In this document: piece by piece, positions 18,032-29,100 of the stretch
Numbering within the stretch: the first letter of the stretch is position 1
How the letters are laid out: each line of letters opens with the position of its first letter
Source: Pictodentalium vernedei
Lineage: Eukaryota > Mollusca > Scaphopoda > Dentaliida > Dentaliidae
Direction: 5' to 3'
NCBI GenBank assembly: GCA_031216915.1
Contig: CM062289.1
Span: forward strand, 395,524,674 to 395,588,673
DNA: 64,000 nt
Translations under genes and position numbers: made by a program
Notes under the pieces: generated by a model
What the model was told of the DNA's origin: nothing
Database searches by the model: none
The model's input: the letters and a program-made list of their open reading frames with translations, nothing else

Positions 18032-20079
18032 TTTATGATTCTGGAGAATCATGGCTTTTCCCGATTACATTCCATGATTTTTTATGACCCCACAGTGTCT
18101 GATGAATTGTTTTTAACTGTCTCACTAAAGTTCCTTCATTGATGTTATGAGAAAGGTGAGTATAGAAGTCTCAAATGACTCCTTTTGGGTTTGATAAAAA
18201 AATCTTTAGGTAAAACCCATCATTAATGGTAGAATGGGTTAATATCAATATCAATGTTTCCCTATCAGTTTTGCGTCGGTAAAAGAAGTTACGTTTCTCT
18301 GTGGCATTTCCATTTGATGTTGTTGGTGTCCAAAAACAGACTATTTTCTCAATTTTTTTTACATTTAGCAGCCCATGAAGGGTTAACAAATGCCTACCAG
18401 AATAATTGATCCATGCAACTGGTCATATGACACCAAGACCTATCAACGGCCATTTTCACTTGAAAACCCCACAAAATGTTTGTAGAAATCCAGGGAAAAC
18501 GATTTTTAAGCTTTTGATGGGTATCCCTGTTAACCTCCCCAACAGGGGTTAACGCTTGGCTTTTTGAATACCTTTATTACTTACAAAAATGGTCCTCTGT
18601 GAATTCCACTTCAAACAAAGGAGATTATGTTTATCTCTCAGGTATATATTAGATGCTGTGCGTGTCTGAAAACAGACAAATGTTAACAACATTACGATGC
18701 TTGGCAGCTTGTAGATGGTTAAAAAACGCTCACCGGAGTATTTTGTACATGCAACTTGTAATGTCACATAAAGACCTACGAATAGTCAATTTGTCTTGAA
18801 ACCCTACAAGTTACCGTTAGGGAAATTCACAGAAAATGGGAATTTAAAGCTTTCAAGGGATATCCCTCTTTAGCCTGCCCAAAATGGGTTAAGACGTCGA
18901 CTTCTGAATACCCTTACTACTTACAAAAATGTTTCCGTATAAATTGTACGCGCGATAAATGAAGGCACTTTTCTTTGTGGTGCTGTTGGTGTGCAAAAAC
19001 AGCCCATTTTATCGCAATTTTGACCTTCAGCAGCCGGGGGAGGGTTAACTAATGCTGACCGGAATATTTTGTTCACGCGACTTGTAATGTCACATCAAGA
19101 CCTGCAAATAGCCGATTTTTCCTGAAAACCTACAAGATGTTGTTAGAGAAATCCACAGAAAACGGGTATTTTAAGATTTTAATGGGTATCTCTCTTTAAC
19201 CAGCCCAAAATGGGTTAAGACGTCAAATTTTGAATACCCTTACCACTTTCAAAAATATTTTCTGATCAATTTTGCGTCCGATAAATGAAGGCCCCTTTCT
19301 CTGTGGTATATTGTTTGGGTGCTGTTGGTGTCTAAAAACAGCCCATTTTATCACAATTTTTACGTTTAGCAGCTCGAGGAGGGTTAACTAATGCTGACCG
19401 GGATATTTTATCCATGCAACTTGTAATGTCACACCAAGACCTGAGAGTGGTCAATTTTTCTTGAAAATCTACAAGACTCGTTTAGAGAAATCCACGGAAA
19501 ACATGAAGTTTTGAGTTTTTATGGGGTATTGCTGTTTAACCAGCCCAAAACGGGTTAACACTTGGTTTTCTGAACACCCTTATTACTTACAAAAATGATC
19601 CTCGCTGAATCCCACTTCCAATAAAGGAAGTTATGTTTACCTCTCGGGTATCGTTTGGGTGCTGTGGGGGGTCTGAAACCGGCCCATTTCATCAAAATTT
19701 CGATGTTTGGCAGCCTGTGGAGGGTTACCATATGCATCGCCTAATATGTCGTGTGTATCAAAGGTTGTGTCATAGGCAGGTCTAGTAATTATGAATATTT
19801 AAAAAAAATCCTAAAGACGTGTTTCGAGAAAAGGCCGATAAACGCCAATTTGGCAGTTTTTTGCCAATTCTGGCGAAATAAGGGTTAAATCGAAAATTCC
19901 GCTTCGGTACGTTTTTAGATTTTTTGCCACTCTATGCGTGTGCCAAATTGTGTGAAAATCGGTTCGAAAATGGCTTCTGAATGGTACGGACAAAAATGTG
20001 TGGAAAAAAAAAAAAAAAAAAAAACGAAAAAAAAAATAATCCGTAGAAAAACAATAGTCTTTTCCAGAGGGAAAAGCCT
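18032..20079 (+). repeat. Satellite block 3 (about five monomers plus tail and terminal hairpin)
   Basis: It begins 4,811 bp after block 1 and follows it closely through the head and first monomers. Boundaries are near 18,235, 18,545, 18,884, 19,211 and 19,551, with the tail from about 19,726. It ends in an A-rich run and the module TAATCCGTAGAAAAACAAT with hairpin CTTTTCCAGAGGGAAAAG (20,059-20,076), which blocks 1 and 2 lack. Confidence 0.7.
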
Positions 20080-20757
20080 AACAAGACTCGTTTAGAGAAA
20101 TCCACGAAAAACATGAATTTTTGAGCTTTATGGGGGTATTGCTGTTTAACCAGCCCAAAACGGGTTAACGCTTGGTTTTTTGAACACCCTTATTACTTAC
20201 AAAAATGATCCTCGGTGAATTCCATTTCCAATAAAGGAAGTTATGTTTACCTTTCGGGTATCGTTTGGGTGCTGTGGGGGTCTGAAACCGGCCCATTTCA
20301 TCAAAATTTCGATGTTTGGCAGCCTGTGGAGGGTTACCATATGCATCGCCTAATATGTAGTGTGTCTCAAAGGTCATGTCATGGGCAGGTCTAGCAATGA
20401 TGAATGCTTAAAAAAAATCTATAAGACGTGTTTTGAGAAAGTTCCGATAAATAACAATTTTGGCAGTTTTTTGCCAATTCTGGCGAAATAAGGGTTAAAT
20501 CGAAAATTCCGCTTTGGTACATTTTTAGATTTTTTGCCCTTCTATGCGTGTGCCAAATTGTGTGAAAATCGGTTCGAAAATGGCTTCTGAATCGTACGGA
20601 CAAAAATGTGCGGAAAAAAAAACAAAAAAAAAACAAAAAAAAAATAATAATAATCCGTAGAAAAACAATCGTCTTTTCCAGAGGGAAAAGCCTAAAAAAA
20701 AAAAATAATAATAATCCGTAGAAAAACAATAGTCTTTTCCAGAGGGAAAAGCCTAAA
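20080..20757 (+). repeat. Partial satellite block 4 and terminal A-rich hairpin modules
   Basis: It starts mid-monomer (CAAGACTCGTTTAGAG), completes one monomer (boundary 20,165), passes into a tail at about 20,335, then A-rich sequence and two tandem copies of the TAATCCGTAGAAAAACAAT module. Their hairpins CTTTTCCAGAGGGAAAAG lie at 20,673-20,690 and 20,734-20,751. The final A run joins the macrosatellite directly. Confidence 0.7.
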
Positions 20758-22325
20758 AAACAAATTCCTTCTTTCAACTCAGCTGGGTGTCAAGAAATAT
20801 GTCTTTTGCACATACATCAATTTCTACATTCAAATTTTATCGGGTGGGAGTAACTTTTGTATGCTTTTGGGGGGGGGGGGGTGATAGCGGCTTCGGTCAA
20901 ACATTCTGTAGGTGGGACTGAAGCAGTGGTTGCAGCGTGAATGAATGGTTTCGCGCAAGTAAACCCCATTCGGCCGTTGTCATGGTTGCATCGTTGCAAG
21001 CAACAAATTACATTAATGCCAAGGGTAGTTTATCTATCAGGGTGAGCTGAAACCCGTGTCCACATAAATAAACTTTTATTCTATGACCTATTCTATCTGT
21101 GCACTTTTATCGGGTTAATAAGGAACATTTTGTAGACGAAGGGTATAATGTGGATTGCTTCAGTGTCCTTTGAGAACAATAAAAATACACCCTCTGAAAC
21201 AAAGTTTATACAAACTCTCCCGTTGGTCGCATTAGAGAAAACGTTTTATAGTCGAGTTAGTGTTGGGTTTCGTTTTTTTTTTCAGTAAATGAATGCGTTT
21301 GAAACAAATGTGCGTAACAAACTGTCTTGTCATTAGAACCAGAATTTCGTCAAAGCTCTCAGATATAAAAAAATATAGGAAACCACTGTAACATTAAAAC
21401 ATAGACAGTTTATAAAACACATCATGTTACATGTGCACATCATTAATGCAAAATAGCAGTTGTCCTTCGTCGAACACTATCCTCCATTTATAAAAAACAA
21501 GCTACAAACAAAAAGTTTTGTCTGGCCATTTACAGTCAAATAATCCTGGTAGGAACTCAGAGTAGTGTCTGTTTGCTGCTTGAGCCGACAACCAACGCCT
21601 GGGGTGCATATCCCAATAATGTGGTTTTATGGGTATAAACGATTAGTAAAACTTCAGTTTGGTTTTGGTGACCACATAGTTATAGGTGTTGGAAGTCACC
21701 GTAAATATGAATATATTAATAATCTCCAGAAAAATGTTAGTGTATCAGTGGCAAAGTCTCGAGCGTGGAACCACAAGCAAACAAAATTCGTTATTACTAC
21801 GTGCAATGCGTAGATTGTGGACTACCACTGAAACACCTATGGAGTGGAGTTTCTCTCAGGCAAACACACCCCCTCGTCTGTTAAAAAAAACATGGAAATA
21901 ATAAGGAAAATTTCAGCCATTTCACCTCCGACTTGAACGCGCAGGGTCACTGTCCTAAAGGGTGTTACAACCAGATGCGTCACGAAGAATATCAATTGGG
22001 GGAGGGGTGGAAAACATGACTTGTTCCGCCGGTGATTCCTAATGTTACGACTGATGAAATATTTCAACTACACTTTGGCCATTTATCTGTGAAGCATTTA
22101 GCTGATGGGTTCTGATAGTCGATAAGGGGAGATAACCGTCCATTTGAACCAGTCATCAAAAGTGGAAAGCTGCCAATGGATGCAGCAACTATTCACGAAC
22201 GATGACTGAAAATATCAATTAAATCCCTCAAGAATTTTCTTAGATAGAGTGTTTTAACGAGATGTTTTGAATTTGGTCTTTTTCAAGATGTTGCGAAGCG
22301 GGACGGGGATGTGCACGGCGGACAT

Positions 22326-22347
22326 CCCCCCCCCCCCCCCCCCCCCC
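22326..22347 (+). repeat. Poly-C tract of the unit, length-variable
   Basis: Lengths in units 1-8 are 22, 19, 20, 18, 17, 18, 16 and 16. It lies about 245 bp upstream of the G-rich tract on the same strand, so the two could pair. Open frames crossing it change frame from unit to unit, which argues against coding. Confidence 0.95.
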
Positions 22348-22571
22348 GTTCTGGGATAGTGCCCCTTAAAACTTATAATTCAGTGCCACGGGTGGATAGA
22401 TGGGACAAAAGCAACCTCGCGTTTTCAAGAACTTTGCCTGTGGATCACGACACTACCCTTAAAACATAGATAATGGCCAGAACTCGAAAGTGAACAGAAA
22501 TCGCTTGCGAAAAAGATGGCTAGTTAGACATTAAAATGGAACACACGGCAGTTTCAGATATAGCTTGTGGA

Positions 22572-22599
22572 GGGGGGTGGGGTGGGGGGGGGGGCTGGG
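22572..22599 (+). other. G-quadruplex-capable G tract of the unit
   Basis: Structure is G6-T-G4-T-Gn-CT-G3, four G runs with 1-2-base loops, a strong intramolecular G4 pattern. The variable run is 11, 18, 15, 15, 17, 9, 14 and 10 in units 1-8. It recurs once per unit, near 27,950, 33,330, 38,710, 44,090, 49,465, 54,835 and 60,215. Confidence 0.8.
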
Positions 22600-24380
22600 A
22601 CCCATCGAGGAGACCCTAGTTCGACCCAATAGAAGAAAATTTGATTTCTCAATCTAACCGAACTGAAGAACGCTGTTTACATGCATCTGGGCGAAAAAAT
22701 GGAGATTAGACGGCTGGTATGTCGAAATGTCTCCATGTGGACTGCTAATGGCAATCCACATAGAGAGCCATTTCGTATACCGGCAGTCTATGCAATGAGA
22801 TCCATTTCGCTTGTTGGTCGTTTTCACGCACCAACAGGCTGCATTAATTTTGCGATTCCCGCCCCCCCCCCCCCTCCTCCTAGGGGTGGCGGCACTATCT
22901 TTTCAAGATATTTTCAGTCGACGTTCAGTCACAACTCTATTTTGTACAAAACGCAGGCTTATGCGATTATTTACATGAAGTTGGAAACGGGGCAATATTC
23001 TGAAATAAAAAAATGCTCTATTTCGCAGACGCCCAAGTCAAAGTATCACCTGGATTCGAAACCACTCGCAGCGATCTCTTCCAATGCTTATGAGTGCCGA
23101 AAAGATTGAGCACGTGACCTAGTGCATTTGCCACCCAAAGTTGTGAGCAGGATTAAATAGGAATCATCGGTCGATTGGTTCAAAATCTGTTGGCTTTGAA
23201 TCCATCAATCAATATATTTTTATCCAGTTTGTACAGTATTAAAAACCTTTTTCTATAATTTTGTGCCAGAATGAGTGAAAATCTCTCAAAAACATGTGGC
23301 ATGAAAACAAAGTGTCAAGTTCATTCAGTGCAAGACCAGACGGCAGAAGCGAAAATTCCAAAGTTCAATTTAAATTTTACGTTGTACTATATATTTTTTC
23401 CAGTTTTTGTTAGTTCAAAAAAGATGATGTACTTTTGGATGTATAGGTAACTTGGTGTGTTGTACAGAGAGTGAAAGGTATGCTGTCAATGGGATTTTGG
23501 GCTTTTAACAACCTCATTTCGAGAACGTATTGAACGCCCCAATCCACTTGGCTACTGAACCTTTCACTAAAATTTTGAAATAAAGCGTTGTAATACACCC
23601 AGGTGTTAAAAAATCAAAACCATTCAGATTGATTATTCTCTAATGTTTGTTAACAGTCGGAAACTTGATTATCTTTATCCGAAAGCAAGACTGATGGACA
23701 AATAATTTGATTATACAAAGCTTTAATTTATATTCTTTTTGAACAGACGATTTTTTCGATGAGATCTGTTCGGGTATACTTAGCCCATGTTGCACATTCA
23801 ACACTGTGATTACGTTACTCTGCGTAGTGTACAGCGTATAATGTTTTGTCCATATTTCAATGAAAAATATGATCATGCAGAGCCATATTTTAAACGCCAG
23901 TATCTCTCGACACAACAGATGGAATAAGCTGATCTTTTCAGCCTAGAATTCTGACACGTACATTAAGAGAAACCATGCCTTTTTTCTCCTAAAGTTTTGT
24001 TAATAAAAAATGTCAAATTGAAAAAAGTCAAACATCGACTAAATAATCATTCATCTTTTGCCCCCTGTTAATATTCGTATCCATGCTCAAAGTCAAACCT
24101 TAAACCCGAAAATCTTATTCTGGAGTAAAGATTGACCAAGAGAAACCTTCTAATGTTCTCTTTATTTTAATAACGTGCAACTCAGATAAACGGGACATGC
24201 CGATAATGACAATGATTCGTCATCGTCTAACTACTCAGAATGAAAGTATGATATCAAAGAAAAATTCTGTTTTTCAAGGCTGCGCACATACACATACATC
24301 TTATGTGTTGGGGGGGGATTGCTTGGGGATAGTGTTGTGTGGCTGGAGGGAGGCTTTGCACAATATTATGTTAGTTTGGG

Positions 24381-24904
24381 CAGGGCCGTCACCAACAATT
24401 TTTATTTATTTATTTTTCTTGGGATGTAGGGGTGGGGGAGGTATAGGACATCTGAGCCCGACGGCTCGGTCATATCGTCCAAATTATCGGATCGTACCTA
24501 ATTCCTTTTATCGAAGACACATACGCAAAAATATACTTTCCATTGATAGAATACTTACATGGCAGGGAATTTATTAGAATTTTATGACAGTGCTGTCCAT
24601 TACAAACCAGTTGGGCGGATATGCCCGACCTTCTGGGTGCTTTCAACAGGTCATGGTCATAAAAATAATTTATTATTACTTGCTCTCTCCCTGGATGTGT
24701 GATTCTACCGATATTGTGAGTCTGGAATTTATTGCACTTTCTGATGTGTGTATATTTTATCGGCGAGCAAGAGATTTAGTCCAGCTGAGTACTCAAAACC
24801 ATGTATATTTTCGACACGCAAGCAAGGGGACTGCCCAACTTGGTTTTTCATAATTTCTTGCCCAGCCTTTGTCTGGTGAAACTCTGGATCGGGTTACGCC
24901 CCTG
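24381..24904. mobile_element. hAT-like non-autonomous element carried in every macrosatellite unit (possible)
   Basis: The left end CAGGGCCGTCACC and the reverse of the right end CAGGGGCGTAACC match at 11 of 13 positions in unit 1. CAGGG-type ends are common in hAT elements. No convincing 8-bp duplication exists (AGTTTGGG versus AGCTTTTT), so the call is tentative. The 524-bp segment recurs without length change at 29,764-30,287, 35,144-35,667, 40,521-41,044, 45,899-46,422, 51,269-51,792, 56,652-57,175 and 62,022-62,545. If real, it inserted before the array amplified. Confidence 0.4.
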
Positions 24905-26147
24905 AGCTTTTTTTAAAGAGTAATTTTATTTCCATTAAGATGAAATAGGACTTGGCGCCACTACAAATATATTCATTTCTGATCCTTTGAAAAGGACGAA
25001 TGAGATTACTGCATATCTTCACCAAATCTACAAACTTTCACCGTGATGCATAGTTTGAAACCCTCTTTGCAATGTTTGTCTTGTGTTTCTCGATTTTTAA
25101 ACAGTCCCCTCAACACCGATAGACCTACATTATTTGAAACACAATATTTTTTTTTCATCAGACTAAATGCTGAGACGGAGTCGATCAACTAAGGCGAGAA
25201 TTGATTTCACCCCCTTCTCCCGCCCATTACTTCTACACAACAGCTCAGAAACTATAAACAATACAGCTTATAACGTGTAGGGAACCGAGTACCAGGCGAA
25301 TTGCAACTATTGCCGCGTGTAACTGCCAGAGGTTTCGGCTTACACCAGTGCAAAGCCAAACTGAATTTCAACACAAGTTCACAGACCCGCCTCGTTCACG
25401 GACACAAGGCAACTGAAGGGCTCGTATCAAATTTGAAATAAAAATTGTAAATTTAGCAGCTGCACTGTCGGCCATGTGCACGCCTCAGTGTATTTGTGTT
25501 GGTTACGAATGCTAATACCATTTGTACATACGGTGCAACAAAACAGAATAATTTATATCAGTTATCCGACTTCTATATATATGCAAAGCTGCAGTCGGAA
25601 ATAATACAGTCCACGAAAAGAGCGTCCTGAGAAAATATTTTGGTTTTAAAAATTGCTGAAGTATTTTATTTAGTTGAAGCATCGCTGTCAGATCTTCTTG
25701 CAAGAAAATAACCGATTGGATAGATTCACTGCAATATCTTGAAAGGGCCGATTGAAATGACCTGGTGGCATGAAAAAGCAATTGAATATTTGGATGTATT
25801 TTGTTTGAAAACATAAAAATATTTCGTCAACAGCGCCTGGATGCGCTGAACTGGGGACAATATACCCTTCCATACCCTTCTCGAAATCTACCATTGACAC
25901 CAAGACTTATTTTGTATCTATGTTCATGGAGGCTAACTGGCGAAAGGGGAGGTGACAGTCTTCTTGAGATCTACTTCAAATGACAACATTTCTCTTGCAT
26001 TTAAAACCTCGTATTGTTTGTAAAGTTTGTGTATCTTGCGAATAGCTATAAATTTGCATTACAGTATTTATAATGCCGTTATGGAGTGAAATAGTAACGT
26101 TTGTAAAGTGTTTTTAGTCTTTGTCAGAAAATTAAAATAGAAAAAAA

Positions 26148-29100
26148 CAAATTCCTTCTTTCAACTCAGCTGGGTGTCAAGAAATATGTCTTTTGTACAT
26201 ACATCAATTTCTACATTCAAATTTTATCGGGTGGGAGTAACTTTTGTATGCTTTTGGGGGGGTGATAGCGGCTTCGGTCAAACATTCTATAGGTGGGACG
26301 GAAGCAGTGGTTGCAGCGTGAATGAATGGTTTCGCGCAAGTAAACCCCATTCGGCCGTTGTCATGGTTGCATCGTTGCAAGCAACAAATTACATTAATGC
26401 CAAGGGTAGTTTATCTATCAGGGTGAGCTGAAACCCGTGTCCACATAAATAAACTTTTATTCTATGACCTATTCTATCTGTGCACTTTTATCGGGTTAAT
26501 AAGGAACATTTTGTAGACGAAGGGTATAATGTGGATTGCTTCAGTGTCCTTTGAGAACAATAAAAATACACCCTCTGAAACAAAGTTTATACAAACTCTC
26601 CCGTTGGTCGCATTAGAGAAAACGTTTTATAGTCGAGTTAGTGTTGGGTTTCGTTTTTTTTCAGTAAATGAATGCGTTTGAAACAAATGTGCGTAACAAA
26701 CTGTCTTGTCATTAGAACCAGAATTTCGTCAAAGCTCTCAGATATAAAAAAAATATAGGAAACCACTGTAACATTAAAACATAGACAGTTTATAAAACAC
26801 ATCAAGTTACATGTGCACATCATTAATGCAAAATAGCAGTTGTCCTTCGTCGAACACTATCCTCCATTTATAAAAAACAAGCTACCAACAAAAAGTTTTG
26901 ACTGGCCATTTACAGTCAAATAATCCTGGTAGGAACTCAGAGTAGTGTCTGTTTGCTGCTTGAGCCGACAACCAACGCCTGGGGTGCATATCCCAATAAT
27001 GTGGCTTTATGGGTATAAACGATTAGTAAAACTTCAATTTGGTTTTGGTGACCACATAGTTATAGGTGTTGGAAGTCACCGTAAATATGAATATATTAAT
27101 AATCTCCAGAAAAATGTTAGTGTATCAGTGGCAAAGTCTCGAGCGTGGAACCACAAGCAAACAAAATTCGTTATTACTACGTGCAATGCGTAGATTGTGG
27201 ACTACCACTGAAACACCTATGGAGTGGAGTTTCTCTCAGGCAAACACACCCCCTCGTCTGTTAAAAAAAACATGGAAATAATAAGGAAAATTTCAGCCAT
27301 TTCACCTCCGACTTGAACGCGCAGGGTCACTGTCCTAAAGGGTGTTACAACCAGATGCGTCACGAAGAATATCAATTGGGGGAGGGGTGGAAAACATGAC
27401 TTGTTCCGCCGGTGATTCCTAATGTTACGACTGATGAAATATTTCAACTACACTTTGGCCATTTATCTGTGAAGCATTTAGCTGATGGGTTCTGATAGTC
27501 GATAAGGGGAGATAACCGTCCATTTGAACCAGTCATCAAAAGTGGAAAGCTGCCAATGGATGCAGCAACTATTCACGAACGATGACTGAAAATATCAATT
27601 AAATCCCTCAAGAATTTTCTTAGATAGAGTGTTTTAACGAGATGTTTTGAATTTGGTCTTTTTCAAGATGTTGCGAAGCGGGACGGGGATGTGCACGGCG
27701 GACATCCCCCCCCCCCCCCCCCCCGTTCTGGGATAGTGCCCCTTAAAACTTATAATTCAGTGCCACGGGTGGATAGATGGGACAAAAGCAACCTCGCGTT
27801 TTCAAGAACTTTGCCTGTGGATCACGACACTACCCTTAAAACATAGATAATGGCCAGAACTCGAAAGTGAACAGAAATCGCTTGCGAAAAAGATGGCTAG
27901 TTAGACATTAAAATGGAACACACGGCAGTTTCAGATATAGCTTGTGGAGGGGGGTGGGGTGGGGGGGGGGGGGGGGGGCTGGGACCCATCGAGGAGACCC
28001 TAGTTCGACCCAATAGAAGAAAATTTGATTTCTCAATCTAACCGAACTGAAGAACGCTGTTTACATGCATCTGGGCGAAAAAATGGAGATTAGACGGCTG
28101 GTATGTCGAAATGTCTCCATGTGGACTGCTAATGGCAATCCACATAGAGAGCCATTTCGTATACCGGCAGTCTATGCAATGAGATCCATTTCGCTTGTTG
28201 GTCGTTTTCACGCACCAACAGGCTGCATTAATTTTGCGATTCCCGCCCCCCCCCCCCTCCTCCTAGGGGTGGCGGCACTATCTTTTCAAGATATTTTCAG
28301 TCGACGTTCAGTCACAACTCTATTTTGTACAAAACGCAGGCTTATGCGATTATTTACATGAAGTTGGAAACGGGGCAATATTCTGAAATAAAAAAATGCT
28401 CTATTTCGCAGACGCCCAAGTCAAAGTATCACCTGGATTCGAAACCACTCGCAGCGATCTCTTCCAATGCTTATGAGTGCCGAAAAGATTGAGCACGTGA
28501 CCTAGTGCATTTGCCACCCAAAGTTGTGAGCAGGATTAAATAGGAATCATCGGTCGATTGGTTCAAAATCTGTTGGCTTTGAATCCATCAATCAATATAT
28601 TTTTATCCAGTTTGTACAGTATTAAAAACCTTTTTCTATAATTTTGTGCCAGAATGAGTGAAAATCTCTCAAAAACATGTGGCATGAAAACAAAGTGTCA
28701 AGTTCATTCAGTGCAAGACCAGACGGCAGAAGCGAAAATTCCAAAGTTCAATTTAAATTTTACGTTGTACTATATATTTTTTCCAGTTTTTGTTAGTTCA
28801 AAAAAGATGATGTACTTTTGGATGTATAGGTAACTTGGTGTGTTGTACAGAGAGTGAAAGGTATGCTGTCAATGGGATTTTGGGCTTTTAACAACCTCAT
28901 TTCGAGAACGTATTGAACGCCCCAATCCACTTGGCTACTGAACCTTTCACTAAAATTTTGAAATAAAGCGTTGTAATACACCCAGGTGTTAAAAAATCAA
29001 AACCATTCAGATTGATTATTCTCTAATGTTTGTTAACAGTCGGAAACTTGATTATCTTTATCCGAAAGCAAGACTGATGGACAAATAATTTGATTATACA

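Larger units (their letters stand above)
13195..20757 (+). repeat. Complex satellite field of ~340-bp dimeric monomers in head-and-tail blocks
   Basis: Monomer boundaries (…CCAGCCCAAAACGGGTTAA) occur at about 13,736, 14,076, 14,415 and 14,757, spacings of 340, 339 and 342 bp. Each monomer has a second AGGGTTAAC about 170 bp in, so it is a dimer of two diverged ~170-bp halves. Three large blocks each start with a head (ATGATTCTGGAGAATCAT and about 200 bp) and end with a tail (CATATGCATCGCC to GTGTGGAAAAAA). A fourth is partial. Everything is in one orientation. Short open frames recur because the monomers recur and do not encode a recognisable protein. Confidence 0.8.
20761..26147 (+). repeat. 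Macrosatellite unit 1 (array edge, 5387 bp)
   Basis: This is the most divergent unit. Private bases seen: C20809, G20908, T20919, T21425, A21506, T21521, T21625, G21657 and C24393. It also has a 13-base G run at 20,869-20,881 (7 in units 2-8), T10 near 21,273-21,282 (T8 elsewhere) and A7 near 21,367 (A8). It shares G23877 only with unit 2. Other tracts: poly-C 22,326-22,347 (22), G run 11, second poly-C 13, late G run 8. Confidence 0.95.

Noticed and set aside
13195..20757. GGGTTA words in the satellite as interstitial telomere repeats
   Set aside because: They occur singly about every 170 bp inside longer conserved monomers, not as tandem TTAGGG.
21565..21813. 82-codon open frame conserved in all units
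   Set aside because: Identity between units is expected from recent duplication and gives no evidence of selection. No family was recognised, and an overlapping frame of similar length exists.
22618..22627. AGTTCGACCC resembling a tRNA/Pol III B box in each unit
   Set aside because: Upstream sequence is a G-rich run that cannot fold into a tRNA, and no A box lies at the proper distance.
22681..23109. 142-codon open frame in unit 1 and shorter versions in other units
   Set aside because: Its length depends on the number of C in a variable run, so it changes frame between units. It has a proline run from that tract and no domain. The start-proximal sequence is identical only because the whole unit is.
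20761..26147. Unit considered as a tandemly integrated small circular virus or plasmid
   Set aside because: The size would fit, but there is no long open frame, replication protein motif or origin-like signature in any frame.
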